From positions 1 through 15,869 of the forward strand of contig CATISE010000182.1 of NCBI GenBank assembly GCA_949538655.1: DNA of 15,869 nt, given 5' to 3'. Positions within the stretch are counted from its first letter, which is position 1. Each line of letters starts with the position of its first letter. Below, one piece after another: positions 6,719-13,401 of this stretch. The notes under the pieces are model-generated. The model was not told where the DNA came from. It worked only from the letters and a program-made list of their open reading frames with translations, and did not search any database. A program made the position numbers and the translations under genes. The stretch is from Marine Group II euryarchaeote MED-G33. Its GTDB lineage: Archaea; Thermoplasmatota; Poseidoniia; Poseidoniales; Thalassarchaeaceae.

Positions 6719-8159
6719 CGCAGATGTTAATGGCCTCTGAAAAGAAGCCTAGGCTCCAACGCCCACCTTCTCTGCCGACACCACTGTTTTTGACACCACC
6801 AAATGGAACGCGCAAATCTCGATGTAACCAGCAATTGACCCAAACCATACCTGAATCGATTCTTTCAGCCATCAAACTCCCAGCATCAACATCCTGAGTC
6901 CAGATTGAACCTGCCAATCCGTAGTCGGTCATATTGGCAATTTCTACAGCCTCATCATCATCCGAAAAGGGGTGGAGTGTGACGACTGGCCCGAAAATTT
7001 CCTCGGTAGCACATCGACTGTCGGGGGCCAAGCCATCAATTACAGTCGGAGAAACCCAATACCCATTCTCAAATGCTTGTGGGATTCCAACCGGTGCACC
7101 TCCGCCACACAAAATGTCTCCACCTTCTTCTTCTGCAAGTTCAATGTAAGACATCACTTTGTCTCGATGATCTGCCGAAATCAATGCACCCAATTCGGTT
7201 TGATCATCGGATGGATCACCGACAATCATGTCCGAAACCACTTCAAGGAAACCTTTGACGAAGGAGTCGTAAATCGACTCATGGATGAGTATTCTTGACC
7301 CACAAAGACAGACTTGACCTTGGTTCAGAAATGAAGCACGGACAATGTTTGGCATCATTTCGTCAAGATCAGCATCCGCCCGAATGATTGTTGCATTTTT
7401 TCCTCCGAGTTCCAAACTCAATTTCTTGAATCCAGAGGATGCCGATTTGGCTACTTCTCGACCGGTGGCAGTACCACCTGTGAATGAAATCAGATTGACA
7501 TCAGGATGAGATGTGAGTGGTGCACCTGCATCGAGTCCATTTCCATGGACTAGATTGAATACTCCAATCGGAAGTTCAACATCCTCCATCACTTCTGCGA
7601 GTAGTGATGCGGTCATCGGTGTCATTTCCGAAGGTTTAGCGACTACAGTATTGCCCATCAATAGGGCTGGAGCAACCTTCCATGACAATAGATACAGTGG
7701 TAGATTCCAGGGTGTGATCAGACCCGTCACACCGACCGGCTTGTAGACGACTCGATTGGTCGCATCACTCATTTCAAAAATCTCAGATTCAAATTCACGA
7801 CCTTGCTCAGCAAAAAAGCGGAAATTTGCGACGGACCGCGCAGCATCGACCGAACGAGCCAATGAGATGGGCTTTCCAGTGTCCAAACTCTCTAGTTGAG
7901 CCACTTCTTCAGCACGACTTTCAAGCGCATCAGCAATTTTTTCCAACCAATCTGCACGTTCAGTAATGGTCAAATTTGCCCAATCCTCAATAGCCTCAGA
8001 TGCAGCCAAAACTGCTTCATCAACATCTTCACTTGAAGAGCAAGGGATTTGGGCGATTAGAGATCCATTTGCGGGTGAATAATCTTCAATCCAATGTTCA
8101 CAAATTGCAGGTCGCCATTCTCCATTGATGTAATTGGACAATTCGACAACATCACTCAT
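6708..8159 (-). CDS. NAD-dependent 2-hydroxymuconic / 2-aminomuconic semialdehyde dehydrogenase-like
   Basis: An aldehyde dehydrogenase of 483 residues that should oxidise the ring-cleavage semialdehyde to the muconate with NAD+. Landmarks are the oxyanion Asn152 in ITPWNLPLYLLSWK, FTGGTATGREV (226-236), the general base Glu250 in LELGGK, the nucleophile Cys284 in GQVCLC, and EEIFGP. The C-terminal RDLRVPFGG followed by NSGVGREGGRWSL is characteristic of the hydroxymuconic / aminomuconic semialdehyde subgroup (DmpC, AmnC, NbaE), where the Arg of this motif binds the substrate carboxylate. The frame extends upstream, but the ATG at 8159 has GGAGAGGG (8165-8172) at good spacing and gives the family N-terminus (YINGEW). 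It overlaps the upstream amidohydrolase stop by 8 bp and is the last gene of the operon. The AmnC-type role follows from the AmnA, AmnB and AmnD homologues beside it. Confidence 0.92.
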   Translation of the reverse strand: MSDVVELSNYINGEWRPAICEHWIEDYSPANGSLIAQIPCSSSEDVDEAVLAASEAIEDWANLTITERADWLEKIADALESRAEEVAQLESLDTGKPISLARSVDAARSVANFRFFAEQGREFESEIFEMSDATNRVVYKPVGVTGLITPWNLPLYLLSWKVAPALLMGNTVVAKPSEMTPMTASLLAEVMEDVELPIGVFNLVHGNGLDAGAPLTSHPDVNLISFTGGTATGREVAKSASSGFKKLSLELGGKNATIIRADADLDEMMPNIVRASFLNQGQVCLCGSRILIHESIYDSFVKGFLEVVSDMIVGDPSDDQTELGALISADHRDKVMSYIELAEEEGGDILCGGGAPVGIPQAFENGYWVSPTVIDGLAPDSRCATEEIFGPVVTLHPFSDDDEAVEIANMTDYGLAGSIWTQDVDAGSLMAERIDSGMVWVNCWLHRDLRVPFGGVKNSGVGREGGRWSLGFFSEAINICVKH

Positions 8160-9303
8160 GGCTACCCTCTCCATTGAACGGATTGGAGTATTTCTTCCAA
8201 TCGTAGAACCAACGATCAGAGTTTGGGTCCCACTCGTCCCATGTGACAACCCGTTCCAATTTGTCAAGTCTGTCTGGGGGCACAACACCGGGGACGATGA
8301 AGGCCTTTTGTCGATGGAGTGGGTATGGATTTCTAAGTTCGATTCCAAGAACACCCAAGACTGCTCGAGCGACATACCAAGTGGCTTGGGAATTCCACCC
8401 ATGTGCAATTTTAATCACAATTCCAAGTCCCTTTGGGAAGTCCTCATGGACGATTGAAAGCCCGAGTAAACCATCCGCACCTTCTTTGGCTACAACCATT
8501 CCATTTCCTGCCTTGATTGCTGTTGAATCTAAGCGATTGAATCCACCGATTAGATCTGGGAATTTACACATCGAATCCCAAATCCAATCGTCGTCCTTTT
8601 CATTGGCCAAACCGGCAAACATCACGGCGAGTTCGTTGACCGTATTGGAGACTGTCGGCAATCCGCAACCGTCCTTGGCGACACGTTTGGGTTCCCAGTT
8701 TGGGTCGTCTAAAAACCGACGGAGAACATTGAGGAAAAGAGGAAACCAATCTGATTGCGGTAGTGTATATCCTGCACGATTGATGCCCAACAAGCGCAGT
8801 GCACGAAGGATGGCGGCATGTTCACCAGAGCAAGTATGGAACCAACGACGGGGCCGACGAACTTGTCTTCCGAATTGAATAAGCGGTACATCCAGCGGAC
8901 ATTGCATCAATCCCCATTCGGATTCGGTGAGAATTGATTGTGCGGCTGCAACGTGTTCAGTATCGCCATTGTGTGATGAACAAGCAATGGCTTTCTGTTC
9001 ATCCGTCAGTTCTGAATCGAGAACATCCACAAATGCTTTCATCAACAGAGGTTTCATCATACTGCGGCCATAACAAAGGACATTTCCACCAAACGAATGG
9101 ATGAGTTCAGACCCATGTGCCCATGCGACAGCACCGTGAATTGTATTCTCAGAAACATCATTTCGCCTGAAGTCAACCAAGGGTTCCCATTCAACATCAC
9201 GACCTGTGGCGATTCCCTTGGCACCATCTGAAATGGGTGAGGTCGGATAGACTGCAGAGCCTGGTCTTCCGGGTGCGACTGAAGAAGGTCGGTTTTCACT
9301 CAT
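8152..9303 (-). CDS. Asparaginase II (AnsA, Rhizobium etli-type) family amidohydrolase
   Basis: A 383-residue member of the family of the inducible Rhizobium etli L-asparaginase, which hydrolyses an amide to acid plus ammonia through a Ser-Lys arrangement unlike that of E. coli asparaginases. Visible motifs: RSMMKPL with Ser81 and Lys84, SSHNGDTEH (109-117), HTCSGEHA with Cys158, DGCGLPT (211-217) and the AKEGADG loop with Lys273. The N-terminal 40 residues are polar and poorly conserved. At the segment where the Rhizobium enzyme has a second metal-binding Cys, this protein seems to read RLDS; that alignment is from memory. The ATG start at 9303 overlaps the monooxygenase stop by 4 bases (ATGA). 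In this operon it more likely cleaves an amide intermediate of the pathway than asparagine itself (inference). Confidence 0.85.
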   Translation of the reverse strand: MSENRPSSVAPGRPGSAVYPTSPISDGAKGIATGRDVEWEPLVDFRRNDVSENTIHGAVAWAHGSELIHSFGGNVLCYGRSMMKPLLMKAFVDVLDSELTDEQKAIACSSHNGDTEHVAAAQSILTESEWGLMQCPLDVPLIQFGRQVRRPRRWFHTCSGEHAAILRALRLLGINRAGYTLPQSDWFPLFLNVLRRFLDDPNWEPKRVAKDGCGLPTVSNTVNELAVMFAGLANEKDDDWIWDSMCKFPDLIGGFNRLDSTAIKAGNGMVVAKEGADGLLGLSIVHEDFPKGLGIVIKIAHGWNSQATWYVARAVLGVLGIELRNPYPLHRQKAFIVPGVVPPDRLDKLERVVTWDEWDPNSDRWFYDWKKYSNPFNGEGSHE

Positions 9304-10517
9304 TCAATCTCACTCCCGTTGACGAGGGGGACAACCTTGTCCATGAATGCACGCATGTCCCGACAGATGCGGGCGGAGTCGTGTCGGAAGAAGTCGAACC
9401 ATAGCATCAGGCGATCATCGGGGTGGAATCGCTCTCGAATTTGAGCTGCGACTTCCGTAGCGTTTCCTATGACAGCATTGTTCGCTGCCTTGGAGACTTT
9501 GGCGGGGTCAAGAGTACCTTCCAGTGCAGCCCAATATGACGAAAGAGCCCCTTCAGATTCCAATTGTGCGGCGGCTGTTTTTTCCTCTTCACTCAGCCCC
9601 TCTTCCTCGTTCAAGAAAACCATCACGGTACGAGGCATCATCCTCCGTTCCCACTGGCCCATATAGGCCGTTTTCATCCGCTCATGTGTTGATTCTATGA
9701 CTTCGGGTTGTGTGATGCTCAGATTGAAAACTTGCACCGGCATGAATGTATTGACATGCTCTTGTAATCTAGGTTCATGGCTACCAATTACCATGTTCAC
9801 TCTGGATCGATCCCACTCTTGGGGAATCGATTTGATTTCCTCGAATTCATACCTACGTGGAATTTCGATTTCCCCACAATCGTTTCCATTTGCAGTTTGA
9901 ACAGATCCCCAGTCTTCATCTGAGCGGAAGTTTGCACGAGTCAATATCGTCTTTCGAATATCATCTGAGCAGATGGTGTCTCCACGAACCAAGCGTAGCA
10001 TGATTTCAGCCGCTTCCCAAAAAATCTGTCCGCGAAGTGCAGTCCATGCTACCTCCTCGAGAGGATTGCGAGGCACAATTCCATACGGAGATGCCATGAA
10101 TTGAAATCGTCCTGCGCTGAAACCCAGATTCAGTTTTCTTGAATCACCACGAACCTCTTGCAATGCACAGAAGTTACCGATTCGTTCAGCGACCGCAATC
10201 GGACCACCATTCGCCAAAATAGACAAAACCGCACTCCCAACTTCAATTCGCTTCGTTTGGGTCATTGAGAGTAAGGCCAATTGGAAAAAGTCTGTACACA
10301 ACCCCACCTCGCCTTCCCAATGGGGGATGACCGGTCGCTTGTTGCGCTTCTGAACCTCTGTTGACAAGTGCGCTTGTGCCAACCATGCTACACCATACCC
10401 CAACTCATCTGCAACGGAGAGTTGTTCGAGATAGTTGGCATACATCGTGGTCTCATCAGGACACGTACCCTCGGCATCGGGCGTTTGTGAGATTGAAAAG
10501 AAAACATCGAACTCCAT
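9300..10517 (-). CDS. Luciferase-like (LLM) flavin-dependent monooxygenase
   Basis: A 405-residue protein of the bacterial luciferase-like TIM-barrel superfamily, which uses reduced FMN or F420 with O2 or a substrate. Evidence: N-terminal beta strand MEFDVFFSISQTP, then the YLEQLSVADELGYGVAWLAQAH block (29-50), RIEVGSAVLSI (90-100), NGGPIAVAERIGNFCALQE (103-121) and LNLGFSAGRFQF, the usual cofactor-binding regions. The C-terminus has the characteristic NAVIGNATEVAAQIRERF and LMLWFDFF. Whether the cofactor is FMN or F420 cannot be told. The ATG at 10517 follows the TPR stop with no gap (TGAATG), and GGAGGAG lies about eight bases before it, inside the TPR coding end. A plausible role is hydroxylation or oxidative opening of the substrate before or beside the extradiol step; this is inferred from context only. 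Confidence 0.85.
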   Translation of the reverse strand: MEFDVFFSISQTPDAEGTCPDETTMYANYLEQLSVADELGYGVAWLAQAHLSTEVQKRNKRPVIPHWEGEVGLCTDFFQLALLSMTQTKRIEVGSAVLSILANGGPIAVAERIGNFCALQEVRGDSRKLNLGFSAGRFQFMASPYGIVPRNPLEEVAWTALRGQIFWEAAEIMLRLVRGDTICSDDIRKTILTRANFRSDEDWGSVQTANGNDCGEIEIPRRYEFEEIKSIPQEWDRSRVNMVIGSHEPRLQEHVNTFMPVQVFNLSITQPEVIESTHERMKTAYMGQWERRMMPRTVMVFLNEEEGLSEEEKTAAAQLESEGALSSYWAALEGTLDPAKVSKAANNAVIGNATEVAAQIRERFHPDDRLMLWFDFFRHDSARICRDMRAFMDKVVPLVNGSEIE

Positions 10518-11357
10518 TCAATCTCCTCCATGTACAGAGTCTGCCAATTCGTTCAATCGATCTTTAATCGGGTCTGGCGTGGAGCGACCCAATTGCATGA
10601 AACCAGTCATCACTTGAGACAAATGTTGTAATTCCAAATCCTCGTCACCCATGGCTCTGGCCATTTCAGCCAATCCCCAGCGACAAACAACAGTGCCCTC
10701 GAAATCTTCGACTTCTTCAGCAATTTCCAGCGCCGCTTCATAGTGGATATTCGCCCCATCGATATTCTCCTCAACCGCTTCGATATGGCCAAGAATCGCG
10801 AGGCCATTGACCATGCCTTTTCGATCATCCAATTCTTCAAGTAAATCGATACAGCGAGCATGGAATTCCTTCGCCTGTTCAAGTTCATTTTCTCCGCGTG
10901 CAATCTCACCGAGATTGTAGAGAGTATTCGCCTGGCCAACCTTGTCTTCAAGCGCTTCTTTGAGGATGAGACTTTGGGAAAATGCTGATTTTGCAGTAGG
11001 CATGTCTCCCGCTTCAAGTGCATAAATCCCAAACTGGTTATTGTATGCTGAGCGTAGCCAATCATCTTCGCTGAGGTCGACAAACTTCTCCGCTTCAGCG
11101 AGAACGGAACCATCATTCAAGATACGTGCTTTGGTCAACAAAGCCCATGCGAGTTGATCATTGTCTTCGGCATCAGTCGCCAATTGTATAGCGTGTGCAA
11201 TCAAACCTTCAGCACGTTCAGGTTGGTCAATTTGCAGAGCAACATCCGCCAACGTAAGTGCAACACCAGCATCCATCCCCACATCGAACTGATCTGCTTT
11301 GGCCATCAAATCTAGCAGGTGATGTGCCTGCTCGGGTGTAAGAGATTCACCAGCCAT
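10518..11357 (-). CDS. Tetratricopeptide-repeat protein in the monooxygenase operon
   Basis: A 279-residue helical, acidic protein without signal peptide or membrane segment. TPR-like units of about 40 residues run at roughly 102-140, 141-180, 181-220 and 221-258, each with an A..LYNLGEIA-type first helix and an AKEFHARCIDL-type second helix; the first 100 residues probably hold two more degenerate repeats. This 40-residue spacing fits the TPR_12 class. It should be a protein-binding scaffold, not an enzyme. The ATG at 11357 is chosen over the TTG one codon earlier because GAGGTGAT (complement of 11361-11368) precedes it at SD spacing. It sits between the SDR and the monooxygenase in one operon, so its partners may be the pathway enzymes. 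Confidence 0.85.
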   Translation of the reverse strand: MAGESLTPEQAHHLLDLMAKADQFDVGMDAGVALTLADVALQIDQPERAEGLIAHAIQLATDAEDNDQLAWALLTKARILNDGSVLAEAEKFVDLSEDDWLRSAYNNQFGIYALEAGDMPTAKSAFSQSLILKEALEDKVGQANTLYNLGEIARGENELEQAKEFHARCIDLLEELDDRKGMVNGLAILGHIEAVEENIDGANIHYEAALEIAEEVEDFEGTVVCRWGLAEMARAMGDEDLELQHLSQVMTGFMQLGRSTPDPIKDRLNELADSVHGGD

Positions 11358-11362
11358 CAAAT

Positions 11363-11368
11363 CACCTC
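11363..11368 (-). promoter_or_regulatory. SD site overlapping the SDR stop codon
   Basis: GAGGTG on the minus strand, five bases before the TPR-protein ATG. Its first two bases belong to the TGA stop of the SDR gene, giving TGAGGTGA. The same arrangement occurs at the formyltransferase-SDR junction. It couples termination to re-initiation and fixes the start at 11357. Confidence 0.6.
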
Positions 11369-12128
11369 AAATTGAGCGCATTCGGCCGCCGTCAACAGCC
11401 AAACTGACACCACGAATTCCACCTGATTGCGGCAAGCAAAGGAATGTGATTGCAGAAGCGGTTTCCATCGGGTCGATGAGTCGGCCAATGGGAACTTGTG
11501 ACATCCAAGTATTGTGGATCTCTTCCTGACTTCGACCTGTTTTCTGCTCGATGGAAGCCGCCAAGGAACCCAATCGGTCCGTGTCGGTAAAGCCGGGTAG
11601 GATGTTGTTGATTGTCACACTGGATGGCAATTCACGACTGAGTGATTTTGCCCATGATGCCATGGCACCTCGCAGAGTGTTGGACAACCCAATATTGGGG
11701 ATCGGTTCACGAACCGAGGTTGAGATGATATTGACAATACGACCCATTCCAGCCTCTTCCATCGCTGGTACAACCATCTGTGTAATTTGATGGGCAGCGT
11801 GAAGATGGCGCTTGAATGGTGCCTCGAAATCCTCGACTTCGTTGTCTAGCAATGGGCCACCAGGTGGCCCACCAGCATTGTTCACGAGGATGTGGATTGG
11901 ACCTGCGGTCAAGATCCCTGAGATTGTTTTCGAAATCGCATCTGAATCTTCCAGATCCAGTGACATGGAACGAACTCCTATGATGTCTGGCGCACTTCGA
12001 CTGAGTCCAATCACATCGGCACCGCAAGCCGCTAGCATTTCAGCGGTTGCCCGACCGATGCCTTTGGAGGCTCCACAGACAACAGCTCTCATTCCTTTCA
12101 GTGCATTGGATGCATACGGGTTTTCCAT
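11367..12128 (-). CDS. Short-chain dehydrogenase/reductase-fold protein lacking the YxxxK motif
   Basis: A 253-residue classical-length SDR with a Rossmann nucleotide site GASKGIG (19-25), a conserved acid in LDLED (57-61), NNAG (83-86), the RIVNIIS strand (130-136) and the C-terminal GVSLAVDGG strand. These indicate NAD(P)(H) binding and homotetramer-type folding. Where catalysis normally uses Tyr-x-x-x-Lys, this protein has Ile146 and Asn150 in IGLSNTLRG, a variant shared with a minor group of FabG-like proteins reading SNxxR. The loop between the Ser and that site also looks about three residues short. It may use another mechanism or be structural, so calling it a reductase is tentative. 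The ATG at 12128 is preceded by GAGGTG (12134-12139), which overlaps the stop of the formyltransferase-like gene. Confidence 0.88.
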   Translation of the reverse strand: MENPYASNALKGMRAVVCGASKGIGRATAEMLAACGADVIGLSRSAPDIIGVRSMSLDLEDSDAISKTISGILTAGPIHILVNNAGGPPGGPLLDNEVEDFEAPFKRHLHAAHQITQMVVPAMEEAGMGRIVNIISTSVREPIPNIGLSNTLRGAMASWAKSLSRELPSSVTINNILPGFTDTDRLGSLAASIEQKTGRSQEEIHNTWMSQVPIGRLIDPMETASAITFLCLPQSGGIRGVSLAVDGGRMRSI

Positions 12129-12133
12129 TTTTT

Positions 12134-12139
12134 CACCTC
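12134..12139 (-). promoter_or_regulatory. SD site overlapping the formyltransferase stop codon
   Basis: GAGGTG on the minus strand, five bases before the SDR ATG at 12128, sharing bases with the TGA stop at 12138-12140. The TGAGGTGA arrangement is the same as at the SDR-TPR junction. Confidence 0.6.
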
Positions 12140-12863
12140 AGTCGACATAGTGTGCGTAGGTTTGTTCCGCCAATTTTTGGTCCACGACTTCCAGAATCTC
12201 TGGCGGGGCATTGCGGAATGTAGGCCAGGGGCTTTCCCCTTGGGGGTGTCGCATTTCAGACCACTTCCCTGCCACATAAGCCATCAGGACCTCCTTCATC
12301 AGCACGCCAGCGAGAACCAATGTTTCGTAGCAGAGGTCCTCGTAGGTCATGCCACGTTTGACCGGGAATTCTCGGCGTAGCAATAGTTCACCGGTATCAA
12401 TGCCATTGTCACAGAAATGTGTGGTGCTACCGATTGGGATGTCGTGGTAGACGGACCAAGCAGGACTTGCAGAACCACGGCAATCGGGTAAGAGCCCAGG
12501 GTGGGAGTTCACAACTCCATCCTTGGGAAAGTCGAGAATTTCCCCTCGAATGATTCGCGTCCCACCGAAGACGATGAGATCTAAATCCATGTCGCGAATG
12601 TATGGCATGACCTCCTCTGAATTGTGGATCGGAACCGTCACGTGTTCTACATCGAGTCCAGCAACTTGTTCGACAATCGTCGGTGCGATTGGATTGCCTT
12701 CGATCCGCTTGAGGAATTTCTCCCGCTCTTCATCGCCAATGGCTGAATCTTCCTCAATGATGATGGCCGGAACAAAGCCCTCGGAGAGCATTTGTCGAAG
12801 CATCTCACGACCATATGGGTGCTCTTTGAGAAGCAGATAGGCAAAGACTGGCGTGTCCCCCAT
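12138..12863 (-). CDS. Formyltransferase-fold protein (GART/Fmt N-terminal domain type)
   Basis: A 241-residue protein made of a single formyl-transferase catalytic domain, the fold shared by glycinamide ribonucleotide formyltransferase, Fmt, ArnA-N and formyltetrahydrofolate hydrolase. The catalytic triad is present: Asn119 and His121 in VVNSHPGLLPDCRG and Asp156 in NGIDTGELL, with LIVFGGTRI before it. It lacks the C-terminal Fmt domain that binds tRNA and the ACT domain of the hydrolase, so neither assignment fits. It may add or remove a formyl group on a small amine, with formyl-THF as partner; in this operon a formylated amino-aromatic is a reasonable guess only. The ATG at 12863 with GGGGTG just before it is preferred over the GTG two codons upstream. 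It is the first gene of the six-gene operon, 39 bp after the lipoprotein stop. Confidence 0.85.
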   Translation of the reverse strand: MGDTPVFAYLLLKEHPYGREMLRQMLSEGFVPAIIIEEDSAIGDEEREKFLKRIEGNPIAPTIVEQVAGLDVEHVTVPIHNSEEVMPYIRDMDLDLIVFGGTRIIRGEILDFPKDGVVNSHPGLLPDCRGSASPAWSVYHDIPIGSTTHFCDNGIDTGELLLRREFPVKRGMTYEDLCYETLVLAGVLMKEVLMAYVAGKWSEMRHPQGESPWPTFRNAPPEILEVVDQKLAEQTYAHYVD

Positions 12864-12865
12864 AT

Positions 12866-12882
12866 TCACCCCGGAGGGGTGA
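12866..12882. promoter_or_regulatory. Inverted repeat over the RBS of the formyltransferase operon
   Basis: Arms TCACCCC / GGGGTGA with a 3-base spacer, between the lipoprotein stop (12903) and the formyltransferase start (12863). One arm carries the only SD-like sequence (GGGGTG). It could be an RNA hairpin masking the ribosome site, a DNA operator, or a weak terminator of the aspS-lipoprotein message. Confidence 0.4.
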
Positions 12883-12902
12883 GAGATACCCGTTCTTTTC
12901 GG

Positions 12903-13391
12903 TCATGCAAGTTCTATCCAAGGTGATGATTCACAGGTTCCATCATAGTAGATGATCCCATATTCGTCCCCTGCAATAAACCGCAATTCTTCACAACCAT
13001 AATCACAAAACCCAACGGGACTGGAGAAGTAAAGATTCGTGCTCCAATAGGATTGATTCCAGGCATCGCCGTTGACTTCCCAAGTTTCATGATTCGGTTG
13101 GATTTGAATTTCATCCCCATTACTCATTTTGATGTGTAAGGAGACCCAAATGGTCTGATGTTCCTCGAATTCCTCACTGTCTTCAATCCAGCCTCCACCT
13201 GATCTCTGTAATTTAACAGTAACATTCAACGAATTGTCACTAGAAATTTCCATCTTTGAGAATTCATAGTCATAGCCACCATACATTTCGTCATAACCAA
13301 CACCACATCCACCGAGATTTCCAGTACAACCAGACAATGGAGTCATGGCAACTACAGAGAGTAGTAAGACATGTATCCATTTGCAATTCAT
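12903..13391 (-). CDS. Predicted secreted lipoprotein
   Basis: A 162-residue protein with a short N-terminus, a hydrophobic core (VLLLSVVAMTP) and a lipobox LSGC with Cys22 as the predicted lipidated residue. The mature part begins with a Gly/Tyr-rich segment (about 23-42), then a beta-rich acidic domain with several further Cys (CDYGC, GTC) that could form disulfides outside the cell. No family is recognised. The ATG at 13391 is preferred to the TTG two codons earlier; GAGAG precedes it. It lies 10 bp after aspS and is probably cotranscribed with it, though nothing suggests a shared function. Confidence 0.8.
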   Translation of the reverse strand: MNCKWIHVLLLSVVAMTPLSGCTGNLGGCGVGYDEMYGGYDYEFSKMEISSDNSLNVTVKLQRSGGGWIEDSEEFEEHQTIWVSLHIKMSNGDEIQIQPNHETWEVNGDAWNQSYWSTNLYFSSPVGFCDYGCEELRFIAGDEYGIIYYDGTCESSPWIELA

Positions 13392-13401
13392 GGGCAATCT
13401 C

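Noticed and set aside
6409..6897. 162-codon plus-strand frame
   Set aside because: It overlaps the membrane protein in another frame and runs antisense into the dehydrogenase, whose motifs are clear.
8160..8408. Upstream extension of the semialdehyde dehydrogenase frame
   Set aside because: The extra 83 residues have no family similarity and lie inside the amidohydrolase gene; the ATG at 8159 has an SD and the family N-terminus.
10610..11116. 168-codon minus-strand frame
   Set aside because: It is a shifted frame within the TPR gene, whose 40-residue repeats hold in the main frame.
12866..12882. Intrinsic terminator after the lipoprotein
   Set aside because: The stem is short (7 bp) and no T-tract follows in the direction of transcription, so I list it as a possible regulatory dyad only.
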